IMG/VR virus record: IMGVR_UViG_3300047476_000428
Span: 1-24,901 of that record
Length of the DNA: 24,901 bases
Source of the DNA: a virus
Strand: one strand, 5' to 3'
A model generated the notes under the pieces. That model did no database searches. It saw nothing but the letters and a program-made list of their open reading frames with translations, and was not told the DNA's origin. This document shows positions 6,785 to 14,144 of this stretch, one piece after another. The position numbers and the translations under genes were made by a program. How positions within the stretch are numbered: position 1 is the stretch's first letter; each line of letters begins with the position of its first letter.

Positions 6785-7239
6785 TGGGCTGGTATACTGA
6801 AGTCAGTAAGGACATTGGTAAAATTCCTGACGCTGTTTTATTCTTTGAAACTGAATTAGAAGAAGCACGTCAGGAAGTACGTCTTTACGGCAATCTAGAA
6901 AAAGCAGCCGCATCAATGCCCGGCATTGTTGAACATCGTTTTGGTCAACTTCAAGAGATTGAAGCCATACTAGAATATCTCAATATCGAACTACGTAGAC
7001 TTAAGAGTAGTTTTTTTAGAAAGTATCTAGAAAATTATGCTCGTGCGTTGAGTAGTAGAGATTGTGAGAAGTATGTTGAGGGTGAAGCAGATGTTGTTGA
7101 TATGGAAAAGATTATCAATGAGTTTGCACTACTACGCAACAAATGGTTAGGCATCACTAAGGGTCTAGATCAGAAGCAATGGCAAATTACCAACATCACT
7201 AAACTTCGTGTTGCTGGTATGGAAGATGCTAAAATTTAA
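6784..7239 (+). CDS. uvsY: UvsY-like recombination mediator
   Basis: A 151-aa, mostly alpha-helical basic protein. The C-terminal half resembles T4 UvsY (137 aa): a YLNIELRRLKSSFFRKYLENY stretch, an acidic/Tyr part with ARALSSRDCEKYVEGEADV, then a helix LLRNKWLGITKGLDQKQWQITNITKLRVAGMEDA. The last parallels T4's terminal region with tryptophan, a kinked helix and a final basic/acidic end. UvsY loads UvsX onto gp32-covered ssDNA. Position in the uvsX operon, two genes after uvsX, supports the assignment. I rely on memory of the T4 sequence, so a profile search is needed to settle it. Its TAA (7237-7239) overlaps the stop of the convergent dehydrogenase gene at a TTAA. Confidence 0.65.
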   Translation: MGWYTEVSKDIGKIPDAVLFFETELEEARQEVRLYGNLEKAAASMPGIVEHRFGQLQEIEAILEYLNIELRRLKSSFFRKYLENYARALSSRDCEKYVEGEADVVDMEKIINEFALLRNKWLGITKGLDQKQWQITNITKLRVAGMEDAKI

Positions 7240-8027
7240 GGACGCATTCCAGGGAATACAGTACGCTTAAATTTTTGATTGTCTTGATCGATAGTTTCAA
7301 ATAATTTTAAATCGAGCCCTAGTTGTTTTACAAGAGCATCTAGGGCTTTTGTGTCTTTGGGCAAGCACATGCCACCATATCCTCTTAGTTTGTCGTTGAC
7401 ATCTAAGTAGTCAGGACTTGCCGTTCCCCTAATCAAATATGTATCTTTAATCTTTTCGTAGTCAGCGCCGAGACGTTGACAAATTTCATATATAGCATTT
7501 GCAAAAACAATTCTCGTTGCATTAAACACATTAGAATAATACTTTAACACTTCTGCTTCTGTAGGAGTCATCATAACTGTATTTTTAGGAAAATAGCCGT
7601 GACTTTTAACTACTACACGATATGTTTCTTCATCATGGCACCCTACTGCTAGTAAATTATGATTGACAACAAAATCTTCAACAGCACTACGTTCACGTAA
7701 AAATTCTGGAACAAAGCATAATCTCAAATTAGTTTCGCTGATTAATTGTTCAGTTGTGCCCGGTACACTAGTTGATTTAAGAGCAACAACACCAGCATAA
7801 GCAAGACGTTCTAAATCACGAATAGTTTGTTTTACAATACTTAAATCGCAACTTCCGTCTTCGGCTTCTGGTGTAGGTACACATACATAAACAATTTCAG
7901 TATCTACTACATTTTCAATGCTGGTATTATATTTTGGATCGTGTATGAATACTTCATGATCTAATAATTCAAATCCTTTACGGCAAGCACTTCCAACAGC
8001 ACCTACTCCTACTATACCTACTTTCAT
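7236..8027 (-). CDS. UDP-glucose/GDP-mannose dehydrogenase family protein, short form
   Basis: A 263-aa member of the family that oxidises a nucleotide-sugar C6 alcohol to the acid with two NAD+. The Rossmann motif is GVGAVG (7-12), followed by CVPTPE (49-54), STSVPGTTE (85-93) and FVPEFLRERSAVED (105-118). The catalytic helix is EVLKYYSNVFNATR (159-172) with the expected Lys and Asn, and the nucleophile is Cys221 in GGMCLPKDT. Family members are usually about 390-450 aa. The C-terminal UDP-sugar-binding domain (about 100 residues) is missing and the protein stops soon after the catalytic Cys helix. It overlaps the upstream SDR gene by ATGA (8024-8027). Its product (for example UDP-glucuronate) would suit the neighbouring SDR protein. 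Confidence 0.85.
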   Translation of the reverse strand: MKVGIVGVGAVGSACRKGFELLDHEVFIHDPKYNTSIENVVDTEIVYVCVPTPEAEDGSCDLSIVKQTIRDLERLAYAGVVALKSTSVPGTTEQLISETNLRLCFVPEFLRERSAVEDFVVNHNLLAVGCHDEETYRVVVKSHGYFPKNTVMMTPTEAEVLKYYSNVFNATRIVFANAIYEICQRLGADYEKIKDTYLIRGTASPDYLDVNDKLRGYGGMCLPKDTKALDALVKQLGLDLKLFETIDQDNQKFKRTVFPGMRP

Positions 8028-8902
8028 AAACTCTCCAATGTTAACCTAATACCTTCTTCTAGTGAAACTTTAGGTCGAAAATTTGTCAATGTTTTTAACT
8101 TTGTTGTGTCGCCTTCTCTACGACTAACACTACCTTGCGGAGCATCTTCTAATATTAAATCGCCAGTTATATTACTCTGCTGACAAATTATTTCTGCTAT
8201 TTCTTTAATAGAACGTTCGTCTGTGACACCTACATTTATAATTTGATTCTTGCAATTTTCATTAAACAAAATATCAACTGTTGCATCTACAGCATCACTG
8301 ATATACATGAAACTTCTAGTATTACTCCAACCTTTTAACGACAAATCACCTTGGTTTGCTCTAGCAAAGAATTCTGGAATAAAATGATCAATTTGTCCAG
8401 GTCCATAAATGTTGTGATATCTAATTATTGAATAGTCTTGTTTAAATTGATGATGTGCGGCAATTACTTGTACTTCGTTGGCTATTTTACTACCACCGTA
8501 ACTCCATCTTGGATTTGTGACATCATTGATTACTAACGGTACTGTTTCGTCTGTGGGCACAGTCCAATTAAACGTATCCACTGCACCTGCATAACTTTCG
8601 CAGGTTCCTGTAAAAATAAACCGTTCAACTTTACCTGCGTATCTTTCTAATAGATATTGTGTAGGCAATAAATTATCACGGACAACATCAAACGGACGTT
8701 GATAAAAGTGTTTAGTGCCATTAAACGCAGCCAGATGTACAACAATATCAACGTCGGGCAACAATGTTGTATCTTCGTAATTGGACAAATCAAATCCTAA
8801 TTTACGATCTGCCTCTATGACATGATGTCCTAACTCGTTTAATTTTTTACATAAATGCTTGCCAATGAAGCCTTTACTACCAGTAACTAGAATTGTTTTC
8901 AT
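8024..8902 (-). CDS. NAD-dependent epimerase/dehydratase (extended SDR; nucleotide-sugar enzyme)
   Basis: A 292-aa extended short-chain dehydrogenase/reductase acting on a nucleotide sugar. The NAD-binding motif is TGSKGFIG (7-14), the acidic ribose-binding region is near HVIEADR, and HLAAFNG follows at 56-62. The catalytic Thr/Ser is in FTGTCESYAG (97-106), the Tyr-Lys pair is in SYGGSK (134-139) and the substrate region includes RSFMYISDAVDA. Length fits a complete enzyme. The neighbours suggest a UDP-glucuronate decarboxylase or UDP-sugar 4-epimerase, but the exact activity cannot be read from the sequence. It is first gene of the minus-strand pair; its ATG lies 5 nt after a CTAAATA box within the divergent palindrome at 8907-8925. 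Confidence 0.88.
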   Translation of the reverse strand: MKTILVTGSKGFIGKHLCKKLNELGHHVIEADRKLGFDLSNYEDTTLLPDVDIVVHLAAFNGTKHFYQRPFDVVRDNLLPTQYLLERYAGKVERFIFTGTCESYAGAVDTFNWTVPTDETVPLVINDVTNPRWSYGGSKIANEVQVIAAHHQFKQDYSIIRYHNIYGPGQIDHFIPEFFARANQGDLSLKGWSNTRSFMYISDAVDATVDILFNENCKNQIINVGVTDERSIKEIAEIICQQSNITGDLILEDAPQGSVSRREGDTTKLKTLTNFRPKVSLEEGIRLTLESL

Positions 8903-8906
8903 ACCT

Positions 8907-8925
8907 ATATTTAGCGGCTAAATAT
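8907..8925. promoter_or_regulatory. Perfect palindrome carrying divergent CTAAATA late-type boxes
   Basis: ATATTTAGC (8907-8915), one G, and GCTAAATAT (8917-8925) form a perfect 9-bp inverted repeat. Each arm reads CTAAATA outward, one toward the minus-strand SDR gene (ATG 5 nt after the box) and one toward the plus-strand glycosyltransferase operon (predicted start near 8930, 16-nt leader). It sits in the only gap between the two divergent operons. It may be a two-way late promoter or, alternatively, a site for a dimeric regulator. Confidence 0.55.
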
Positions 8926-8945
8926 GAGCAGTTAATGAATTGTAT

Positions 8946-9692
8946 ATGAGAACATTTAAAGTAATAACATCACAGCACGAACCTTACTATAATATGATAG
9001 GCAAGGATTGCATAGCGTCTTTTCTAGAGTTTTGGCCCGAAGAAGTAACAATGGAATTATGGGCAGAAGGATTTATTCCGGATATAAAACACGACAGATT
9101 AGTAATTAAAGATTTTGAAAAAATTAATCCTAGGTTCAAAGATTTTGAATCTTTAATGTTTAGTTCAACTGACAATCACAAAGTATTGTCGAAGAGAAAT
9201 TTTTGGCTCAAAGGTCATGTTGCGTTAACTGCTCTTGAAGAATTTGAGGGCGATGTATGTATTTGGTTAGACAGCGATGTAGTAACACATTCGACTATAA
9301 CAATAGAATACCTCAACAAATTAATACCAGAAGATGTTTTATCTGTAGATATACCTGCAGGAGGCAAAGGCAGAGATAAAGAAGCAGAGACTGGATTCTT
9401 TGCATTAAATCTTAAGCATCCTTTGGCAAAAGAAGTTATTGAATACTACAGAGATTATCATACTAGTTTAAAAATGTTAACAACTGCTCGATACATGGAA
9501 ACATCTGTATGGTGGGAAGCAATAAGACGAGCAAATAAAAAAGGTGCAAAGGTAAATCATTTAACCGCAACTAAAGATCACTTAATGCCTTTTATGTACA
9601 CTGAATTAGCAAATTATATGAGACACTGGGTCGCTCCTACAAATAAATCTCAATATGCTAAAGGCAATAGAGTTAAAACACAGGAAGAATAA
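8946..9692 (+). CDS. GT-A fold glycosyltransferase-like protein (paralogue A1)
   Basis: A 248-aa protein from ATG 8946; a TTG at 8940 is in frame but has no better support. The N-terminus FKVITSQHEPYYNMIGKDCIASFLEFWP is shared in pattern with the proteins at 12559 and 13392. The metal and nucleotide-sugar DxD motif is WLDSDV (107-112). The later ETGFFALNLKHPLAKEV is a substrate-side motif also seen at 13392. It likely transfers a sugar from a nucleotide donor; donor and acceptor are unknown. First gene of a seven-gene operon with overlapping junctions. Arginine is almost always AGA, whereas uvsX and gene 32 use CGT/CGC, which suggests separate acquisition. Confidence 0.8.
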   Translation: MRTFKVITSQHEPYYNMIGKDCIASFLEFWPEEVTMELWAEGFIPDIKHDRLVIKDFEKINPRFKDFESLMFSSTDNHKVLSKRNFWLKGHVALTALEEFEGDVCIWLDSDVVTHSTITIEYLNKLIPEDVLSVDIPAGGKGRDKEAETGFFALNLKHPLAKEVIEYYRDYHTSLKMLTTARYMETSVWWEAIRRANKKGAKVNHLTATKDHLMPFMYTELANYMRHWVAPTNKSQYAKGNRVKTQEE

Positions 9693-10264
9693 TGAATTCA
9701 AATTCTCAAGCCTTTCAGGATCTATTTGCACTGTCGTTATTTGGTAATAACGGTACATACGTTGAGATTGGTGCTCACAAACCTGTTAAAAACAGCAATA
9801 CTTATAAACTAGAAGTTGAGCACGGGTGGAAAGGGTTTAGTATAGAATTTGATAGTAGATTGAAAAGATTTTGGGAAAAGCACCCAGAAAGAAAAAATAC
9901 AGTCTATTGGGATAATGCATTAACCTTTAATTACAAAGATGCAGTTGTATCAAATAACCTGCCAATGCATATAAACTACCTTTCATGTGATATAGAGCCA
10001 CCTGAGAATACATTTGCGGCCCTTAAAAAAATAATCGAAGAAGGAATCACATTTGATTGCATTACCTTTGAACACGACCTATATCAATCAAATAAAGATT
10101 TTAATAAAACTGCTATAGAATTTTTAAAATCATACGGTTACAAGATTGCAGTAACTGATGTTTTTTATAGAGTTCCGGAAAATCATTTTGAGACTTGGTT
10201 TGTCAATGAGGGTATAGATTTCCCTACACAAAAATATAAAGATTGGATTAATACAATAAAATGA
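9692..10264 (+). CDS. FkbM-type SAM-dependent methyltransferase-like protein
   Basis: A 190-aa protein whose GTYVEIGAHKPVKNSNTYKL (residues 20-39) is the SAM-binding motif I region of FkbM-family O-methyltransferases. It is followed by the usual W-G-hydrophobic step (HGWKGFSIEFD) and later by YLSCDIEPPENTFAAL and FDCITFEHD, which match the second acidic and post-motif strands. These enzymes commonly methylate sugar hydroxyls in polysaccharides or glycosides. It is coupled to the upstream gene by TAATG (9690-9694) and to the next by ATGA (10261-10264). A role in capping or decorating a glycan made by the neighbours is inference. Confidence 0.75.
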   Translation: MNSNSQAFQDLFALSLFGNNGTYVEIGAHKPVKNSNTYKLEVEHGWKGFSIEFDSRLKRFWEKHPERKNTVYWDNALTFNYKDAVVSNNLPMHINYLSCDIEPPENTFAALKKIIEEGITFDCITFEHDLYQSNKDFNKTAIEFLKSYGYKIAVTDVFYRVPENHFETWFVNEGIDFPTQKYKDWINTIK

Positions 10265-11007
10265 AAAAAATTGTTCTTATCACCGGAGGTTTCGATCCTG
10301 TACACAGCGGACATATTGCTTATATAAATGCCGCTAGAAAATTAGGAGATATATTAGTCATAGGACTAAACTCCGATGACTGGCTTACACGTAAGAAAGG
10401 TGCACCTTTTATGCCTTACATGGAACGTTCAGCAGTTCTTAGAAATATGAAGGGTGTAGATTTTGTCATAGACTTCGATGACAAAGACGGTAGTGCTAAA
10501 CACGCTATTTGGATGGTACGTCAAAGTTATCCACAAGATAAAATTATCTTTGCCAATGGCGGAGACAGAACCAACGACAATATTCCAGAAATGGATACCG
10601 ACGATACTAATATTGAATTTGTATTCGGTGTTGGTGGAGAAGATAAAAAGAACTCTAGTTCGTGGATCTTAGAAGAATGGAAAGCACCTAAAACTATTCG
10701 TCCATGGGGATACTATCGTGTATTACATACTGTAGGAAAGAATGTTAAAGTAAAAGAACTTACAGTCGACCCAGGTAAAACACTATCAATGCAACGTCAT
10801 AAGTATCGTTCCGAACTGTGGTTTGTTGCAGAAGGTACTGCGGGTAATAATTGGGAGTTCGGCGGGGAAAAAATAAAACCTTATAAGACAGAAATTATTA
10901 ATCCTACCGAATGGCACCAATTACACAACCCAACTGATCAACCATTAAAAGTAATTGAGATACAATACGGCGAACGATGTGAAGAAGAGGACATCGAACG
11001 AAAATGA
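10261..11007 (+). CDS. Fusion of cytidylyltransferase-like domain and mannose-6-phosphate-isomerase-type cupin
   Basis: A 248-aa protein in two parts. Residues 1-140 are a nucleotidyltransferase of the HxGH superfamily: GGFDPVHSGHIAYINAARKL (9-28) and, later, the NSSSWIL segment (131-137) typical of HldE/RfaE-C-like sugar-phosphate nucleotidyltransferases. Residues 141-248 are a cupin like the C-terminal domain of ManC or type II phosphomannose isomerase: RPWGYYRVL, PGKTLSMQRHKYRSELWFV with the metal-binding His/Glu set, and WHQLHNPTDQPLKVIEIQYG. It could isomerise and activate a sugar phosphate in one polypeptide. Junctions are ATGA on both sides. No frameshift or internal start separates the domains, so the fusion looks genuine. 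Confidence 0.82.
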   Translation: MKKIVLITGGFDPVHSGHIAYINAARKLGDILVIGLNSDDWLTRKKGAPFMPYMERSAVLRNMKGVDFVIDFDDKDGSAKHAIWMVRQSYPQDKIIFANGGDRTNDNIPEMDTDDTNIEFVFGVGGEDKKNSSSWILEEWKAPKTIRPWGYYRVLHTVGKNVKVKELTVDPGKTLSMQRHKYRSELWFVAEGTAGNNWEFGGEKIKPYKTEIINPTEWHQLHNPTDQPLKVIEIQYGERCEEEDIERK

Positions 11008-11669
11008 AAGTATTTGTAGGTTACGATAGCAGAGAAGATATTGCATATCGTGTCTGTGAACATAGTATTAAAAAACATTGTCCCACTGCGGATGTTGTTC
11101 CCCTTGTACAAGACGATTTAAGAAAAGTTAATTTATATTGGCGCGACAAAGATCCGTTAGCAAGTACAGAATTTACATTTACTAGATTTTTAGTTCCTGC
11201 ACTAATGAATTATCAAGGGTGGGCAGTGTTTTGCGATTGCGACTTTGTGTGGACAGACAGCATAGAAAAATTATTTGCTCTTAAAGATGACCAGTATGCA
11301 GTAATGGTAGTCAAACATGATTACACTCCACCTGAAGGTACAAAGATGGATGGCCAACGACAATTACCGTACCCACGTAAAAACTGGAGTTCGATGATAT
11401 TATGGAATTGTGGACATCCTAGTAACAAATACCTAGTTCCTGAGGCTGTTAATGCAGAAACAGGGCAATTTCTCCATAGATTTCAATGGATTAGAGACCA
11501 TTACGTAGGCGAAGTAGGAAAAGAATGGAACTGGCTAGTTAATTGGTACAAAGAACCTCAAGACGGTAAGCCTGTGGCAATTCATTATACCGAAGGCGGT
11601 CCTTGGTTCGATAATTACAAAGACTGCGAATATGCAGACGTCTGGAACAATTATAGACTTGAACTATGA
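11004..11669 (+). CDS. Glycosyltransferase with DCD motif
   Basis: A 221-aa protein beginning MKVFVGYDSREDIAYRVCEH, a start typical of small GT-A/GT8-like transferases in phages and bacteria. The conserved STEFTFTRFLVPALM (54-68) precedes the DxD-type motif FCDCDFVW (77-84). WSSMILWNCGH, then WNWLVNWYKEP and AIHYTEGGPWFDNY form the acceptor and metal-binding His region. All these parts are present, so it is probably active. The donor may be a nucleotide sugar made by neighbouring genes; the acceptor is unknown. Coupled by ATGA at both ends within the island operon. Confidence 0.85.
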   Translation: MKVFVGYDSREDIAYRVCEHSIKKHCPTADVVPLVQDDLRKVNLYWRDKDPLASTEFTFTRFLVPALMNYQGWAVFCDCDFVWTDSIEKLFALKDDQYAVMVVKHDYTPPEGTKMDGQRQLPYPRKNWSSMILWNCGHPSNKYLVPEAVNAETGQFLHRFQWIRDHYVGEVGKEWNWLVNWYKEPQDGKPVAIHYTEGGPWFDNYKDCEYADVWNNYRLEL

Positions 11670-12586
11670 CTACTGTAAATGTTTACTTTGCAGGTATTCC
11701 TGCAAAAAATAATAAAATAGAAAAAGTACAAGTACTAAAAAGTTTTGCCTTGGGTGCTAAAAAAGATCCCAACGCCTTTGTCTATGAAGTTGCAGAAATG
11801 AAATATGCAGTTTCAGATGTAGCAGTGATTCAAGGGTGGGTACATGAACAAAGTCAAAGTGCTCCTCATTTAAATTTTAGAAAAACAATCATCGACGGAC
11901 AACGAAAAGAAAGAAAACGAGTCGTTGCCATTGATAGTAACTTATTTTTATATAGAGATCCTGGCAATACTAAAACTTATCTTAGATTTAGTTTTGACGG
12001 AATATTTCCCACCACAGGTGAATATTTTGACAGCATTGTAGACAAAAGTCACTGGCAAGAAATAAAATCTAACATAGGTTTCGACTTACAGCCGTGGAGA
12101 ACTACCGGAGAACATATTTTAATTTGTCTTCAGCGTAATGGCGGATGGAGTATGCAGGGTCTAAACGTCATGGAATGGTGCATTAAAACAATTAAAGAAA
12201 TTAAAAAGTATAGTCAACGTCCTATAGTTGTTAGAGCACACCCCGGTGATAGGAACGCTAAAAATTATTTAAAATTACACGAGCCTAATGTAAAAATTAG
12301 CACAAACGAAAATATTTTAGATGATTTTAAAAATGCTTGGGCAACTATAACTTATAATAGCAGTCCAGGTGTAGCCAGTGCAATAGAAGGTATACCTGTA
12401 TTTGTAACAGACCCTAATGCTAAAAACAGTCAGGCATATAATGTATGCAATACAGATTTAAAAAATATCGAAAATCCTGTAATGGCAGAAAGACAAGACT
12501 GGATAGAAAGATTGGCAATGAGTCACTGGAATTTTCAAGATTTAGAAAGTGGAAAAGCATGGAATCACATAAAGAAGTTCCTATAA
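11666..12586 (+). CDS. GT-B/capsule-synthesis-like protein (paralogue B1)
   Basis: A 306-aa protein with two Rossmann-like halves. The C-terminal half has ILICLQRNGGWSMQG, then RPIVVRAHPGD, and after it ATITYNSSPGVASAIEGIPVFVTDP. This is the nucleotide-sugar-binding pattern of capsule polysaccharide transferases (KpsS/KpsC-like) and GT-B enzymes. The protein at 14141 has the same order of motifs (RPIVVRPHPRS; CVINWNSGVAVQSAINGCPIITGP) and a similar end, W(I/F)xxLxxxxW, so the two are paralogues. It overlaps the upstream gene by ATGA. The next gene's ATG at 12559 lies inside its 3' end. Confidence 0.7.
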   Translation: MTTVNVYFAGIPAKNNKIEKVQVLKSFALGAKKDPNAFVYEVAEMKYAVSDVAVIQGWVHEQSQSAPHLNFRKTIIDGQRKERKRVVAIDSNLFLYRDPGNTKTYLRFSFDGIFPTTGEYFDSIVDKSHWQEIKSNIGFDLQPWRTTGEHILICLQRNGGWSMQGLNVMEWCIKTIKEIKKYSQRPIVVRAHPGDRNAKNYLKLHEPNVKISTNENILDDFKNAWATITYNSSPGVASAIEGIPVFVTDPNAKNSQAYNVCNTDLKNIENPVMAERQDWIERLAMSHWNFQDLESGKAWNHIKKFL

Positions 12587-13395
12587 GAAAGTTTGCCGTA
12601 TGTACAACCTTTAATGAAAAGGGTTATCACAAGTACGGACAACGAATGATACAAAGTTTTTTAGCCAACTGGCCAAAAGAAGTAATTCTTTACATCTATG
12701 CTGAAGATGTTGAAGTTTTAGAATTTGCAGAAAACTTAGTTGTCCTCGACTCGCATAAAACAAATCCACCATTAGTAGAATTTAAACAACGATGGAAAGA
12801 TGTACCTAAAGCCAATGGAGATATTTCATCTATACCACACCTTGCTGGCAGACGAGATGCACATAAGCAATTTAGATGGGATGCTGTAAGATTTTCTAAT
12901 AAGGTATATTCAGTTTTTAAATGTGCTAGAGAATCAAATGTATCTGCGTTGCTGTGGATGGATGCAGACATGTACTGCCATAGTCCTATAACTTTACAAG
13001 AATTAGAAATACTATGTCCTACAGATATCGATTTGGGATTTCTTGGACGAGAACGTAAATTTAGTGAATGCGGGCTGTATTATATGAATTTACAGTCGGT
13101 AGAAACAAAAACATTCTTAAAAAAGTTTCAAGAATATTACGATAATGCAGAACAAGGAATTTTTAGATTAACAGAGTGGCATGATAGTTTTGTCTTTGAT
13201 GAAGCAAGAAAAGATGTTGCTTTAAAAGAATTAAATTGGAGCAAAGGACTTATCAAAGGCGAAGGGCACCCCTTAATAAACTGTAAATGGGGCGCATACT
13301 TAGATCACCTTAAGGGTGAAAGAAAAACTCTAGGTAAAAGTAAAGTTACTGACCTAATTGTTAAGAGAAGTGAAACATATTGGAATAATAAATGA
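12559..13395 (+). CDS. GT-A fold glycosyltransferase-like protein (paralogue A2)
   Basis: A 278-aa protein. I start it at ATG 12559, preceded by GGAAAAG and giving MESHKEVPIRKFAVCTTFNE, because homology with the other two GT-A proteins begins right after this. The earlier in-frame ATG at 12445 would add 38 residues that lie deep inside the upstream gene. The shared N-terminal pattern is YGQRMIQSFLANWPKEVILYIYAED. The DxD motif is WMDADMYCHSPI (133-144), and SECGLYYMNLQ and EWHDSFVFDEAR form the second half. It overlaps the upstream gene by 28 bases and the next by ATGA. Confidence 0.78.
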   Translation: MESHKEVPIRKFAVCTTFNEKGYHKYGQRMIQSFLANWPKEVILYIYAEDVEVLEFAENLVVLDSHKTNPPLVEFKQRWKDVPKANGDISSIPHLAGRRDAHKQFRWDAVRFSNKVYSVFKCARESNVSALLWMDADMYCHSPITLQELEILCPTDIDLGFLGRERKFSECGLYYMNLQSVETKTFLKKFQEYYDNAEQGIFRLTEWHDSFVFDEARKDVALKELNWSKGLIKGEGHPLINCKWGAYLDHLKGERKTLGKSKVTDLIVKRSETYWNNK

Positions 13396-14144
13396 CAAAA
13401 TTTGCATGTATAACCTCGGTTAATCAACAGTACTACGACCATTGCGGCCGAGCATGTATTGAAAGTTTTCAAGCCTATTGGCCAAAAGATATAGAACTGT
13501 ATGTTTACAACGAAGACATGCAAAAGCCACCAAAGGCAAAACGTACTACCTACATACCTTGGAAAATTTTAACAGATTTCCCACCATTTGCCTCTAGAAC
13601 TGAAAATGGTCATGTAATAAAATTTGCAAAAAAGGCCTACAGCATTATTCATGCATTTGAACAATTAAACGTAGATAGAATTATTTGGTTGGATGCGGAT
13701 ACTACCACTACTAGAGAAGTTCCAATGCACTTTTTGGAATTAATTGCACAAGATGATGTACTCAGCACACATTTTGGAGTCAAACATCATTGGCCCAGTG
13801 ATGCTGATCCTGAACGCCATAGTTTTAGTTGCGAAACAGGATTTTTTATTGCCAACAAACGTCATCCTATGTTTGTTCAGATGGCTAAAAGGTACAAACA
13901 GTATTACAATGAGGATCTAGGGTATTCATTGAGAAGATTTTATGATGGAGAAGTGTATGGAGCAGTTGTTGCCGAGATGGAACAACAAGGTGCTAAACTT
14001 TTAGACCTAAATAGAGATCATAGTATTAAAACTCCTATACCTCGTAGTGTGATTGCACCTTACATTACTCATTATAAGGCTGGAAGAAAAGATTCTGTTA
14101 CCAACGAAGAATTATTAAAAAATATTCCAGATGCGGAAGAATGA
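13392..14144 (+). CDS. GT-A fold glycosyltransferase-like protein (paralogue A3)
   Basis: A 250-aa paralogue of the proteins at 8946 and 12559. It starts FACITSVNQQYYDHCGRACIESFQAYWPKDIELYVYNEDM and has the DxD motif IWLDADTTTTREVP (98-111). It also has CETGFFIANKRHPMFVQMAKRYKQYY, matching ETGFF in A1, and a final ITHYKAGRKDS carrying a His expected near the metal site. It follows A2 directly with ATGA (13392-13395) and is coupled to the next gene in the same way. Distinct substrates for A1-A3 are likely given their divergence, but cannot be deduced. Confidence 0.8.
   Translation: MTKFACITSVNQQYYDHCGRACIESFQAYWPKDIELYVYNEDMQKPPKAKRTTYIPWKILTDFPPFASRTENGHVIKFAKKAYSIIHAFEQLNVDRIIWLDADTTTTREVPMHFLELIAQDDVLSTHFGVKHHWPSDADPERHSFSCETGFFIANKRHPMFVQMAKRYKQYYNEDLGYSLRRFYDGEVYGAVVAEMEQQGAKLLDLNRDHSIKTPIPRSVIAPYITHYKAGRKDSVTNEELLKNIPDAEE

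Noticed and set aside
12445-12558. Earlier ATG at 12445 for the GT-A protein A2
   Set aside because: The added 38 residues lie inside the preceding gene. They do not match the N-termini of the two paralogues, which begin close to ATG 12559.
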